A stretch of DNA of 64,000 bases from Streptomyces agglomeratus (GTDB lineage Bacteria > Actinomycetota > Actinomycetes > Streptomycetales > Streptomycetaceae). Of this stretch, positions 8,949-18,869 are shown in pieces; position 1 is the first letter of the stretch; each line of letters starts with the position of its first letter. Position numbers and translations under genes: made by a program. The stretch lies in the NCBI RefSeq assembly GCF_001746415.1, contig NZ_MEHJ01000001.1, positions 434,001-498,000 on the forward strand, given 5' to 3'. The notes beneath the pieces are model-generated. The model made no database searches. It saw only the letters and a program-made list of their open reading frames with translations, and had not been told where the DNA came from.

Positions 8949-10115
8949 TCAGCGGTCTATCTCGTCGAACAGGCGCTCCCATTGGTTCAGTACGACGGGC
9001 AGCTCAAGTGAGGCAACGCGGGACTGGGCAGCGAGGCCGTAGCTGCGGCGTAGCTCGTCGTCCTCGGCGAGCCGGCGCAGGGCGTCGGCCAGTGCGGCAG
9101 TGTCTCCCGGCCGCACCAGAGTGCCCGTACGTCCGTCGTCGATGAGTTCCCGCACACCTGCGGACAGGTCGAAGCTCACGCACGGCACTCCGCAGCCGGC
9201 CGCCTCCGCGATGGCCATCGGACGTCCTTCGCGCTCACTCGTAAGGGCCAGCACGGCCAGTTCCCGGTATGCCGCGACCATGTCCGACACGGTCCCTCGG
9301 AGTCGTACCCGGTCACCGATGCCGAGTTGCGCGGCCTGCTCGCGCAGAGCCGCTTCCTGCGAGCCGTCACCGAAGATGTGCAGCTCCCAGCCCGGGAGAT
9401 CGGCGCAGGCGACCGCGAAGGCGTCGATGAGGCGATCGAGCCGCTTGACGGCTTCCAACCGGCCGACCGCGCCGATCCGCCGGGTGTCCAACGGGGCCGG
9501 AGCCGTGAGCGGGAAGGGCAGCGGATTGGGCATCACGGTGGCGTTCGGCAGCCGGTCGCGCTGGAACGCGGCGGCGTCCCCCTCACTGAGGAAGACCGAC
9601 TTCTCCAGCAGAGGGTAGTGACTCCGGATCAGGCGCAGGTGGGCTGAACCCTGGGCCTGCACGAACGACTCGTGGTACTGGCCGACGCCCTTGAGGTGCG
9701 ACCACTCGACCGACGCGAGCCAGTCCACCGCCCAGGGGGAACCGATGATGACGTAACCGTCGTCCACGGCGGCGAACCGCTGCGTCAGCTTCCTCCTCGC
9801 CCGCTCTCGCTCGGCCCGGGCAGCGCGTGCCATGCGCATCCGGGCCGGGCTGAGCCGTTCGCTGAGGCGCTGGGCGTGCCAGGCCGGAGCCGACGGAGTG
9901 CTGTAGAGAGTGGTGTGCCGGTAGGCCGGCGCGCTGAAGAACTCGTACGGCGCGGCGCTCGGTCTGATACCGATCAGGTCGACGCGGTGCCCGCGCTGCG
10001 CGAACCCTTGGGCGAGGGTGTGCATGACGCGTTGTGATCCGCCCATCGAGTCGACGTCGATGCCCACCAGGAAGAGATTTCGGCGATTTTCGGTGGTCCG
10101 CGTTCCAGAGTTCAT
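8949..10115 (-). CDS. Family 4 glycosyltransferase (GT-B)
   Basis: A 388-residue retaining GT-B enzyme. The N-terminal acceptor domain begins with DSMGGSQRVMHTLAQGFAQ, the glycine-rich loop of GT4 enzymes. The C-terminal donor domain has IGAVGRLEAVKRLDRLIDAF and the EX7E-type stretch EREGRPMAIAEAAGCGVP. Its ATG overlaps the stop of the preceding TagF-like gene (ATGA at 10112-10115), so the two are translationally coupled and probably act on the same glycan or wall polymer. The exact sugar is not deducible. Confidence 0.92.
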   Translation of the reverse strand: MNSGTRTTENRRNLFLVGIDVDSMGGSQRVMHTLAQGFAQRGHRVDLIGIRPSAAPYEFFSAPAYRHTTLYSTPSAPAWHAQRLSERLSPARMRMARAARAERERARRKLTQRFAAVDDGYVIIGSPWAVDWLASVEWSHLKGVGQYHESFVQAQGSAHLRLIRSHYPLLEKSVFLSEGDAAAFQRDRLPNATVMPNPLPFPLTAPAPLDTRRIGAVGRLEAVKRLDRLIDAFAVACADLPGWELHIFGDGSQEAALREQAAQLGIGDRVRLRGTVSDMVAAYRELAVLALTSEREGRPMAIAEAAGCGVPCVSFDLSAGVRELIDDGRTGTLVRPGDTAALADALRRLAEDDELRRSYGLAAQSRVASLELPVVLNQWERLFDEIDR

Positions 10116-12955
10116 CTGTTGCCGCCTTCGAAGAACGTGCTGACGACGCTTTCACTGGCCCGTCCGGTCTCGCGGGCGTTGAACCTGGCGTTGAAGCCGG
10201 CGTATGCGTCAGCCCACTTCGTCCGTACCTGGTCCAGGTCCCGGATCGCCTCCACGAGTTCCTCGGTGGTGGTCAGCATGGGGCCGGGGGCGATGTCCGG
10301 GAGGTTGTAGTAGGTGCCACGAGCACTGGTGCTGTACTCGTCGTAGTCGTCGGTGAAAAGCAGGATGGGACGCCTGAGATTCGCGTAGTCGAACATCACC
10401 GACGAGTAGTCCGTGAGCAGTGCGTCCGACGCGAGGAGCAGATCGTTGATGTCGGGGAACATGCGGCCGTCGCGCACACCGTGTCCCAGTTCGCGTGGCA
10501 CGGTGAAGCGGTCGTAGTAATGGGGGCGCACCACGACGATCCACTCATCGGCTGTCTTCTCCACCAGTTCGGCCAGGTCCACTCGGATAGAACCGCCTGA
10601 GGTGTTCCCGTCCCGAAAGGTCGGTGCGTAGAGCAGCACTTTGCGTCCGTCCGGGATTTGCAGCCTGGCTCGGGCGGCCCGCGCGCGTTCGAGCTGTGCG
10701 GGCTCGTCGCAGCGAACCAGCGCGTCGTTGCGGGGAAGTCCGCATGCCAGCAGCTCACCTGTGAACTCATTCGCCCGGACGAAGGTGCGTTCGAATTCCT
10801 CGCTGGGTGAGATGAGGGCGTCCCAGCGCGAGATCATGTCGCGGTGCTTCTGCTGCCGCTCGGGACTGCCCAGGCGCAGCGCGGGGAGGTCGAAGCCCAT
10901 GTGCTTGATCGCCTGGCCGTGCCACGTCTGGAGGTAGCGGGTTCCCGGCCGTTTGGGGTAGATCGAGGGGAAGCCGTGCGAGTCCACCCAGTAGCGGGCG
11001 CGGGCCAGAGTTCGTACGTACTCCCAGCTGCCGCGCCTGACCAGGTTCAAGCCCTCCGGGAAAGTTGAACGATCATCCGAATACGACCAGACGGCGCGCA
11101 GCGGCAGTCCGCGCCGGACCATCTCCTCGTAGATGTAGCGCGGGCTGTCGGTGTAGCCACGGCCTTCCAGGGCTTCGAACACCACTAGTCCCTTGTCCAC
11201 CGGTAGTTTCTGTAGCTCCCGGTAGGTGAGGGCCTTTGCCCGCGGCCCGTTGACCTTGCGCTGCAACTGCCGGACCTTCCGGCGCAGTGGCCGTACGCGC
11301 GGCACCAGCGTCTCCGCGTGGGCGAGTGCTCCGGATCGTGACCAGGTGAACTCCAGCCGCCCGGCCCCCTTGCCCTCACATGCCACGCGAATGTCCTGGC
11401 CGGCGAGCGTGCCGTGCAGCGTTCGATGAGCGCGCAGCGGGAGCAGGTCAGGGGGCGCGAGAACAACGTCGGTGCGCTTCATCCCGAGCCGTTCGAGGAC
11501 TACTACGGGGTGGCGGCGGCCCTTGAAGCCTTTAGCACTCAGCGGGATGTGCCGGAGGTCGAGCTCGACGATGGCGGTGTACACATCCGGGCCTCCTCCG
11601 CCCAGTATGTACTGGAACGGGAGCTTCAACGGCGCGCCCCCTGCGGACAGCCACAACTGTGCCGTCACCTTCTCGGGGTTGGAGAGCAGCCCCGCCGGGT
11701 CGTACGTGCGCAGTACCAGGCGCAGCACGCGGCCTGCCGGGTCGAGGGCATGCACCTCGTGCCGCAGAGGGGCGGACAGGAAGGGTTGTGCGTCCAGGTG
11801 CCACTCGCTGATGTCCAGTTCGTGGCTGCCGTCGGGGTCGTGTTTCGGTGTGGGGTGTCCCCAGTACGTCCGCCCGGATTCTCTGCTCACCCGTCGTGGG
11901 GCGATCGTTGGGCGGCCGAGACTGCGGGCGGACTCGATCGCCTCGTCGAGGCGGCCGGCGCGCAGCAGGTACTGGCAGATGCGCTGTTCCCGGCTCACCG
12001 AGCCGATCGCCTCGGTGGTGAGCTCGTCGAGGTAGGGCGTCAGGAGCTCCGCGAACCGTTCGGTCCACTCCATTCCACGGAAGGGGAGATCACCGAGGTA
12101 GAGGCGCAAGTCGTGGCGGAGGAACTTCTCATCCTTGAAAGGGCGCAGATCGGCATTGCCACTCTGGATGAAGAAGCGGTCGATGAGACGGGCCACGGCG
12201 ATCCGGTCAGCCACGTTCCTCAGCTTGTGGCGGCTGGAGGAGATGGACAGGCCGGCCGCGTCAGCCGAGAGCCGCCATGTGTAGACGGGCCACGGGACGA
12301 CGGCGAAGCTGCGGGCCAGGGTGTAGGCCTGGGCCGTGAACAGCTGGTCCTCATAGTGGATGCCCTCTGGAAATCGCAGGCCATGGCGGGTGATGAAGTC
12401 GGCTCGGTAGAGCTTGTTCGTCGACAGGTGGTCGTGGAAGTACTCGGGTGCCTGGCGGATGCCTTCGACGATCCGGACCTCGTCGAAGAGGGCCGGATAC
12501 CACAGTCCGGTAGCACGAGTCTCCTCAAAGAACCGCGTGACCTCGCCGGTGACGAAATCAGCCCCGGTTCGCTCCGCGACGAGCAGCATTGACTTGCAGG
12601 CGTGCTTGGGCAGATCGTCATCGCTGTCGAGGAACATGACGTACGGCGCCCGCGCGGCTGCCATGCCGGCGTTACGAGGTGCACTGCATCCACCACTGTT
12701 ACTGTCCAACCGGACGTAGCGCACCCGCGGATCCGCATCCCGCAGAGCCTGGGCCACGGCCGGCGTGCCGTCGGTCGAGCAGTCGTCCGCAATAATCACT
12801 TCCAGATTGCGCAGAGACTGGTGGAGTACCGACAGCACTGCGCGGCTCAGGCGATCGGCGTCGTTGTAGACGATGACGACGACGGTGACATCCGGCACAG
12901 GCTCCTCATTCCACTCGATTCGCCCCCTGGATGACCATTGGACCAAGCTCTTCAT
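10112..12955 (-). CDS. Bifunctional GT2 / CDP-glycerol glycerophosphotransferase
   Basis: A 947-residue two-enzyme protein. The N-terminal GT2 domain runs over residues about 20-330 (VTVVVIVYNDADRLS, IADDCSTDGTP, MFLDSDDDLP). The C-terminal third is a TagF-type polyol-phosphate polymerase (TWHGQAIKHMGFD, LLYAPTFRDGN, VVVRPHYYDRF and TDYSSVMFDYANLRRPILLF). Such proteins build teichoic-acid-like polymers by adding glycerol-phosphate units and sugars. It leads an operon with the GT4 and GT2 genes downstream. It is peripheral, with no clear membrane segments. The likely product is a wall teichoic acid or related surface polymer, by inference from the family. Confidence 0.92.
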   Translation of the reverse strand: MKSLVQWSSRGRIEWNEEPVPDVTVVVIVYNDADRLSRAVLSVLHQSLRNLEVIIADDCSTDGTPAVAQALRDADPRVRYVRLDSNSGGCSAPRNAGMAAARAPYVMFLDSDDDLPKHACKSMLLVAERTGADFVTGEVTRFFEETRATGLWYPALFDEVRIVEGIRQAPEYFHDHLSTNKLYRADFITRHGLRFPEGIHYEDQLFTAQAYTLARSFAVVPWPVYTWRLSADAAGLSISSSRHKLRNVADRIAVARLIDRFFIQSGNADLRPFKDEKFLRHDLRLYLGDLPFRGMEWTERFAELLTPYLDELTTEAIGSVSREQRICQYLLRAGRLDEAIESARSLGRPTIAPRRVSRESGRTYWGHPTPKHDPDGSHELDISEWHLDAQPFLSAPLRHEVHALDPAGRVLRLVLRTYDPAGLLSNPEKVTAQLWLSAGGAPLKLPFQYILGGGGPDVYTAIVELDLRHIPLSAKGFKGRRHPVVVLERLGMKRTDVVLAPPDLLPLRAHRTLHGTLAGQDIRVACEGKGAGRLEFTWSRSGALAHAETLVPRVRPLRRKVRQLQRKVNGPRAKALTYRELQKLPVDKGLVVFEALEGRGYTDSPRYIYEEMVRRGLPLRAVWSYSDDRSTFPEGLNLVRRGSWEYVRTLARARYWVDSHGFPSIYPKRPGTRYLQTWHGQAIKHMGFDLPALRLGSPERQQKHRDMISRWDALISPSEEFERTFVRANEFTGELLACGLPRNDALVRCDEPAQLERARAARARLQIPDGRKVLLYAPTFRDGNTSGGSIRVDLAELVEKTADEWIVVVRPHYYDRFTVPRELGHGVRDGRMFPDINDLLLASDALLTDYSSVMFDYANLRRPILLFTDDYDEYSTSARGTYYNLPDIAPGPMLTTTEELVEAIRDLDQVRTKWADAYAGFNARFNARETGRASESVVSTFFEGGNR

Positions 12956-13019
12956 TCGGCAGCCACCCGTGACGGCTCCTCCGCTGCTCCCCGGTGAGGC
13001 TGCGATGGCGAGTGGAGTG

Positions 13020-13960
13020 CTACGGCGCCGGCCTCACAATGCGTTCCACCCGGTAGTAGCCCGAGACGCACCGTGCGACCCAGTCCCGGGAGTAATCCGG
13101 GGTTGCGTACGGCTCGGACAGTCCCCGATGGGGAGGGGGCGGAAGGGGACGACCTTCGAGCCTTGAGCGGCCTTCGTGCGCACCAGGAGATCCTGACGAT
13201 CCCAATCGACCGAACGGGTCACCGTGTCCGTTGCCATCACAGTGGGGACGAGACCGGCCACGGCCCACAGGCTCGCCACGGATGCGACCACGGCCGTGGT
13301 GGTGGCGAACGCCACGGGACGAGGCCCGCGCGCGGTCCTGCTGCAACGGTGAAGGGTTCACTCAACGTGCCGATCGCGACGCCCATCACCACGGCGAAGA
13401 CGAGCGCCAGGCCCCTGGCCAGGCGGCCATGCCGAGCTGCTGCCAGAGCCACCAGCACACTCCATACCGCCAGCACATTCGGCAATGTGTGAGAGATGGT
13501 CGCGGGCGCCCACAGCAATGCCTGATAGGGGCTGGCGCCGGCAAAGAGAGCAGCACGCAGACGACGACGGTAGCCGCGATCGTCAGAGACTGGGGCACCT
13601 TCCAGCCCACGAGCCGAAGTACAGTGCGCGCGAGAAGGATCAGCCCCGCCAGAAGGGAGAGTACGAGCAGGGACGGAAGGAGCTTCGGCCCTGCCACCCC
13701 GTGTGCGTAAACAACTCCCGCGACTACTTCATTGGTGATACGCCCGTTCTGGATTTCATAGAATTCGTTGGCAATCCCAAGGATCCCGAGCTCCCGGCTC
13801 CTCCATGCTGCGCACCAATCGTCCGACGTGGGCTGGACGTAGAGCCCGAGGAAGCTGCCTATAGCGAGAAGGCCGCCCGCCGCAACTCCAAGCATCGAGG
13901 AGGCGACGACAAGGACCTTCCGCTGACTGGGCGGCGTGCGAGAGCCATTGTCTCTTTCAT
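13020..13960 (-). pseudogene. Polytopic membrane protein (DUF6056-like), multiply frameshifted
   Basis: Four consecutive frames together make one membrane protein. LYVQPTSDDWCAAWRSRELG opens it. After a shift near 13545 it continues ALLWAPATISHTLPNVLAVW; after another near 13330, AFATTTAVVASVASLWAVAG; and after a third in the G-rich stretch near 13132, GLSEPYATPDYSRDWVARC. A further shift near the N-terminus would link to an ATG at 13960. The SDDWC and WAPATISHTLP motifs resemble DUF6056 glycosyltransferase-like membrane proteins. Three or four indels in 940 bp suggest decay or poor base calling. It lies directly after the GT-C-like gene in the same operon. Confidence 0.65.
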
Positions 13961-14153
13961 GTCAGCATGCCCGGCCCACTCCCTGCCGCCTCCCGGACGG
14001 GCGCTGCCGCTGCACAGTTGCGGCGCAGCGGGTAGCTTGGAAGTGGCCTTCAACGCACTGACGCTCTGGACTTTCCAGATTGGACGTGATGCGGGATGGT
14101 TCTCCTTCTCCTTCTGGCCATTCTGGCCATTGTGCTGAAGATATCCGGCGGCA

Positions 14154-15653
14154 TCATCGAGAGCTACCGCTCCGACGGTCAAGATCAATACAATCTTGAC
14201 GAGTGCGGCCCTGACGTCCACGAGCTTCCGCCTGTGACGGATCAACGCGCACGTCGGCCGTGCCACGGCCCAGGCGGCAGAGAAGCACGCCGACCGTGCA
14301 GGCGATCGCCGACCAGTACATGTAACGGTAATTCGTCACCGGCAGGATGGGCAGATAGGCGAGCACATAGGCCGCAGCGCTGATCCCGAGGGCTCGGACC
14401 GGCATTGCGAACGTCCCACTGCCCGGACGAACCGCAAGGACGACGGCGATGGTGAGCCAGAACCATCCCGCGAACAGGACCGGCAAGTCCCTGGCCGCAC
14501 CGTCGACATACGTCTGAAGTGCTCGCCCCAGTCGGGGGTGGTGGAGCTCGAGTCGCAGATCGTTGGCCGCGATCCCGGGGTGGTACTGGTAGCGCGACTC
14601 GAAGAGGAATTTCGAGAAGATTTCCAGTCGATACTGGAGATAACCCGGCACGTGCCTGATCATCTCGCGGACCCACAAGGATGAGATCTGGTCCGTATGA
14701 GCCACAGCTGTGAACGGTCCGTGCTTCCCTCGCCCGTAGCAGGTCCAATACGTGTCCGACAAAGCGTTGACGCGGTCGCACTCTTTCGCCGCGGCCACGA
14801 GGCGTTCGCGCAGGTTCGGTGACACAGCCGCCGACTCCAGTTCCTGCACGCTCAAGACATGAAGCAAGTCGTCCAGCATGATCTGCGAGACCTGACTCGT
14901 CTTCACCGGACGCGCGGCAACTGAAATAGCGACAGTTGACGCGACCAGGCCGAGGACGAGAGCCGCCGTAGTGATAATCCAGATCCGGGGGGCCGGTTTG
15001 CCCCACAGTGCGAGTACGAGCATCACGAAGACCGGAATTGCGGCGAAGACCGCGTTCTTGCGGACCAGAATGGCATAGACCAGGAAGAGCACCCCCAGAG
15101 AGAAGAGGGCCCACCGCGGGGCGCGGCGGTCAGCTCTCAGGCGCAGGCCGCTGAGCGCGATCGCACTGGTGACGAGAAGAGCGAACGCCATGTGGACGTC
15201 CTTCCACACCACTCCGACGAAGGTGAGGACGTGGGGAAGGACCCCGGCTCCGAGGACAGCCAAGGCGCCCGAACGGCTCCCCGTGAAATCTTGGACGCAG
15301 CAGGCGATCACCCATATGGCCGCCCAAAAGATGACTGATTGCAGAACAGCCATGGATGCGGGCGTGCCTGTCACAGCGATAAGTGCACGCCAGGCCAAGC
15401 TCATGACGGGTGGGTGCCAGTCGCTCAAGGGCTCCATGCCGATGGCCTGCTTGAGCTGGTACAGGGAGTCGTGGCTCAGATATCCGGGCGAGAACACGAG
15501 AATCGTGGCCAAGCAACAGGCCACAGCAGCGGCTGTCACAACCCAGGTGCGACGCCACCGGTGACCGAAATGCCCAATGTGCCCCATGGGTGGGATGCTA
15601 ACAGCGTGGATGGGGCTGGACGCGTGCCGCCACATGCGAGGCCAAACCACCAT
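14154..15653 (-). CDS. Polytopic membrane glycosyltransferase-like protein (GT-C type)
   Basis: A 499-residue membrane protein with about ten hydrophobic helices and a charged C-terminal tail. A large extracytoplasmic loop early in the protein carries SHDSLYQLKQA and SDWHPPVM, acidic/His motifs typical of GT-C enzymes that use polyprenyl-phosphate sugars. Its ATG overlaps the stop of gtrA (TGATG at 15651-15655), giving strong translational coupling. With GtrA and the divergent GtrB-like enzyme it fits the third component of a Gtr system, which attaches the flipped sugar outside the membrane. The acceptor is unknown. Confidence 0.8.
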   Translation of the reverse strand: MVVWPRMWRHASSPIHAVSIPPMGHIGHFGHRWRRTWVVTAAAVACCLATILVFSPGYLSHDSLYQLKQAIGMEPLSDWHPPVMSLAWRALIAVTGTPASMAVLQSVIFWAAIWVIACCVQDFTGSRSGALAVLGAGVLPHVLTFVGVVWKDVHMAFALLVTSAIALSGLRLRADRRAPRWALFSLGVLFLVYAILVRKNAVFAAIPVFVMLVLALWGKPAPRIWIITTAALVLGLVASTVAISVAARPVKTSQVSQIMLDDLLHVLSVQELESAAVSPNLRERLVAAAKECDRVNALSDTYWTCYGRGKHGPFTAVAHTDQISSLWVREMIRHVPGYLQYRLEIFSKFLFESRYQYHPGIAANDLRLELHHPRLGRALQTYVDGAARDLPVLFAGWFWLTIAVVLAVRPGSGTFAMPVRALGISAAAYVLAYLPILPVTNYRYMYWSAIACTVGVLLCRLGRGTADVRVDPSQAEARGRQGRTRQDCIDLDRRSGSSR

Positions 15654-16132
15654 CAGGCTGGAATGAAGACGTAGCGTCGATAGGTGAAGAACCGGAACAA
15701 TGTGGCGAGGAACCAGCCGCAGGCGCGAGCGATGTTGTCACTAAGAGCCGAGTCGAGCCCAAGCATCTGCCTGGACAGAACAACCATGCCCGCGGTGATG
15801 ACCATGCCGATGACGTTCACGAAGGTGAACAAGGCCAACTCCCGGGCCACGTTCTCCCGATGTCGCTGCCGATAGGTCCAGTAACGGTTCGCGAGCCAGC
15901 TGAAGACTGTCGCGGCACCCGTGGCAATCACTGACGCCTGAACGGGCACGGCACGCATCGGACCGCCGCCGCCCCCGGGAAAGCCGAAGACCAACAAGGT
16001 GTAGCCGCCGTTGTCCAGCACGAAAGCCAGCGCCCCGACGGTCCCGAACATGGCGGCCTCGCGCCAGACGCCCCTGACGACGTCGCGCACGCGAAGAGCC
16101 AGGGAGGCGAGAACCGACACAAAAGCAATCAT
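15653..16132 (-). CDS. GtrA-family polyprenyl-phosphate-sugar flippase
   Basis: A 159-residue, four-helix membrane protein of the GtrA family, thought to flip undecaprenyl-phosphate-linked sugars across the membrane. Family features are FGTVGALAFVLDNGGYTLL in helix 1, SWLANRYWTYR after helix 2 and the end FLATLFRFFTYRRYVF. The length fits the family when started at 16132; the frame is open further upstream, but that part overlaps the divergent gene's leader. It heads an operon with the GT-C-like gene and faces the GtrB-like gene across an 85-bp gap. Confidence 0.88.
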   Translation of the reverse strand: MIAFVSVLASLALRVRDVVRGVWREAAMFGTVGALAFVLDNGGYTLLVFGFPGGGGGPMRAVPVQASVIATGAATVFSWLANRYWTYRQRHRENVARELALFTFVNVIGMVITAGMVVLSRQMLGLDSALSDNIARACGWFLATLFRFFTYRRYVFIPA

Positions 16133-16217
16133 AACGGTCACGGTGTGCCTGCGGCCGTCTGGCATCCCCGTGTCGCACCATGAGCGCAGCAGCCCATCGC
16201 CCGACCAAGGAGAGCCC

Positions 16218-17201
16218 GTGCGCCCGACGATCGCCTGCGTCGTGCCGTGCCACAACGAGGAAGCTGCCGTCGGCAAGGTGGTGCGGGATCTGAGAGCCGC
16301 ACTTCCCGAAGCCGAAATCTACGTCTACGACAACAACTCGACAGACCGCACAGTGGCGGTCGCGCGCGAGGCGGGCGCGATCATCCGCGTGGAGTCGCAC
16401 AAGGGCAAGGGCAACGTCGTGCGGCGAGCGTTCGCCGACATCGACGCCGACGCCCTGCTCATCATCGACGGAGACGACACGTACGACGCGACACGGGCCC
16501 GTGACATGGTCAACCTGCTGTTCGAGGGGCCCTACGATCAAGTCGTCGGCACCCGCAACGTGGCGGCCGACGGCGCCTACCGTACCGGGCACTCCGTGGG
16601 GAACAAGCTGTTCACCTCGGCGGTGCGGACCCTGTTCGGTCGCGATGTGACCGACATGCTCAGCGGTTACCGAGTCTTTTCGCGGCGCTTCGTCAAGTCC
16701 TTCCCCGCGCTGTCCCGCGAGTTCGAAATCGAGACCGAGATGACGGTTCACGCGCTGAGCCTCCGACTCCCCACAGCAGAGATCCCCGTCGACTACACGG
16801 GCCGGCCGACAGGAAGCGAGAGTAAGCTCCGCACCTACCGGGACGGTTGGCGAATCCTCGGTCTCATCCTCAACCTCGCGCGTCGCGAACGGCCCTCGCT
16901 CGTCCACTCAACCATCGCGGGCCTGCTCGCCCTTGTCGCGATCATCCTCGGAACCCCGGTAGTCATCGAGTTCGCCCGCACAGGCACCGTGCCACGCCTC
17001 CCCACGGCGCTACTGGCTGCCACGATCATGACCATCGCGGCACTCGTCCTCCTTCTGGGCTACGTTCTCACTTCGGTCATGCACATGCGCCGGGAACAGT
17101 CCCGGCTCATGCACCTCGCCTACCCGGCGCCCGGGACCATGCCGCGCGGGGTAGGCACCGACCCGAGCGGCGTGGACACTGGAACCGGCAGCAGTGACTG
17201 A
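16218..17201 (+). CDS. Polyprenyl-phosphate glycosyltransferase (GtrB/DPM1-type GT2)
   Basis: A 327-residue GT2 enzyme expected to transfer a sugar to polyprenyl phosphate on the cytoplasmic side. Motifs are IACVVPCHNEEAAVGKVV, VYDNNSTDRTV, ALLIIDGDDTYD (DxD) and DMLSGYRVFSRRFVKSFP. Two C-terminal transmembrane helices (residues about 235-260 and 275-300) anchor it. A GTG start at 16218 with AAGGAG at 16207-16212 is well placed; the open frame begins much further upstream, inside the divergent gtrA gene. Together with GtrA and the GT-C-like protein it makes a complete flipped-sugar system. Confidence 0.92.
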   Translation: MRPTIACVVPCHNEEAAVGKVVRDLRAALPEAEIYVYDNNSTDRTVAVAREAGAIIRVESHKGKGNVVRRAFADIDADALLIIDGDDTYDATRARDMVNLLFEGPYDQVVGTRNVAADGAYRTGHSVGNKLFTSAVRTLFGRDVTDMLSGYRVFSRRFVKSFPALSREFEIETEMTVHALSLRLPTAEIPVDYTGRPTGSESKLRTYRDGWRILGLILNLARRERPSLVHSTIAGLLALVAIILGTPVVIEFARTGTVPRLPTALLAATIMTIAALVLLLGYVLTSVMHMRREQSRLMHLAYPAPGTMPRGVGTDPSGVDTGTGSSD

Positions 17202-17246
17202 AACGCACCGCTTACTGGAAGTTCGGCCACTGCGATGGTGATCTAG

Positions 17247-18673
17247 TAGTACTTCGTTAGGTCGGGCTGGAGAGGGTCTGTTGTCTTCGCCTTCGGGGTG
17301 GTAACTGGCGATGGCAGGTGGGGCATGCGCCGGTCCAGCAGAGCAACAGGTCCTGCATGGTGTGGAGGACCTGGTAGAAGGTCAGGCCGGCGCTGTTGCT
17401 TTTGGGTCCAGGCGGCGGAGGGTGCAGAAGGCGTGGGCGGCGGTGACGAGGGTGGCGTGGTGGTGCCAGCCGCGCCAGGTGCGGCCTTCGAAGTGGTCCA
17501 GTCCCAGGCCGTGCTTCATCTCGCGGTAGTCGTGCTCGATCCTCCAGCGCATCTTCGCGAGTCGGGCCAGTTGCCGCAGCGGGGTGTCGGCGGGCAGGCT
17601 GGTCAGCCAGTACTCGGTGGGCGCTTTCTCGCCGGTGGGCCACTCGCTCAGCAGTGTCGCCGTGGGCAGAACACCGTCCCAGGCGGTGGAGCCGCCAGCC
17701 CGGGCGATGGCGTGCCTGCGGGCCGCGACGCCGGCCGGACGCACCGTCTCGACTTTGAATCTTGAGCGCATCGCACCGCGCGAACCGGTGCGCCAAGTGG
17801 CCTGCCGGTATGCCTTGCGTCCGGTCCCGGTGGCCAGGTCCTTCAGGGAGGAAGCCTTGGTGCGGTAGCGGACAGCGGGTTTGCGTCCGGTTCCGCTCCA
17901 GGCGGGGGCGGTGGGGACAGCGTCGGCCGGGTGAGCGGATTCATCCGCCCGGACGGCGACGACGAAGTCCAGACCACGGTCGGCCAGAGCCTGCCGGAAG
18001 GCGTTGTTCTGGCCGTACCCGGCATCCGCGACGATCACCTTGGGTTCCAGGCCCCAGCCGATCGCCTCGTCGATCAGGTCCAGGGCCAGACGCCACTTCT
18101 CCCGGTGCCCCACCTCCTCGGGCACCCCCGCCTTGGCCCGGCGCGCGGTGTCGTCCTGCCACTCGGCCGGCAGGAACAGCCGCCACGAGATCGGCACGGA
18201 AGCGGTGTCGGACGCGGCGTGCAGGCTGACCGCGACCTGGCAGTTCGACTGCTTGCCCAACGCCCCGCACCACTGCCGGGCCACCCCCACCGACATCTTC
18301 CCGTCCTTGGGGAACGACACATCGTCGATCACCCACACCATCGGATCGACGACGGGAACCGTCTTGACGGCTACCGCCCGCAACACCGCCACGTGGTCCC
18401 ACGGAGACTGGTTCACGAACTGCTGCAAGGCCTGCATGTCGCCGTCCGGCAGCCGCTCGGCCATCGGCTGGATCGACTTCCTGCGACCGTCCAGCATCAA
18501 CCCCCGCAGGTAGCAGTCACCCTTCGCCCGCTGATCCCTCCGCGGCACCGACGCGAACACCTCAGCCACGAACTCGCCCAGCTCGCCCCGGAGTTGCTCG
18601 ATCTCCCCCAGCTCCATCAGAGCAGCATGCCCAACCCGGCAGCCCGAGATCAAATCAACCTAACGAAGTACTA
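17247..18673 (-). mobile_element. IS701-family insertion sequence (second copy)
   Basis: The 1427-bp element has 16-bp perfect terminal inverted repeats (tagtacttcgttaggt at 17247-17262 and its complement at 18658-18673). CTAG direct repeats at 17243-17246 and 18674-18677 are the IS701-type target duplication. It differs in sequence and inverted repeat from the copy at 245-1775, so it is a different IS701 member rather than a duplicate. Confidence 0.9.
17257..18653 (-). pseudogene. IS701-family transposase with C-terminal frameshift
   Basis: DDE transposase with VWVIDDVSFPKDG, VARQWCGALGKQSN, VIVADAGYGQNN and RWRIEHDYREMKHGLGLDHF. The main frame stops at 17382 shortly after LRRLDPKA. The family C-terminus (GLTFYQVLHTMQDLLLCWTG) continues in another frame to 17257. 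The break is at about 17390-17405, next to an AAAA run. Catalytic blocks precede the break. The shift is in the opposite sense to that of the first IS701 copy, which argues against a shared programmed frameshift. Confidence 0.8.
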
Positions 18674-18869
18674 CTAGGCTCCTTGCCCTTTTGGCGTGTT
18701 CACGGACCGCCCGTCGCAGCCGCTCCGGACGCTCTTGGTCCACCGCCATACCGCCCACACGAGAACCGGCTGGTTCGTCTTGCTCCAGGCGGGCAGGTCC
18801 TGGAATCCGAAGCAGTCGACGTCCACGCCGCTTGGGAACTGTTCGACGGCGGCGTCGATGTACTTCACG

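Noticed and set aside
11414..12592. 392-residue open frame on the plus strand
   Set aside because: Entirely antisense to the well-supported GT2-TagF gene; no start signal or family resemblance.
6681..17201. Reading the glycosyltransferase region as an antibiotic biosynthesis cluster
   Set aside because: No polyketide, peptide or tailoring genes are present; TagF, GtrA and GT-C-like proteins point to surface glycans.
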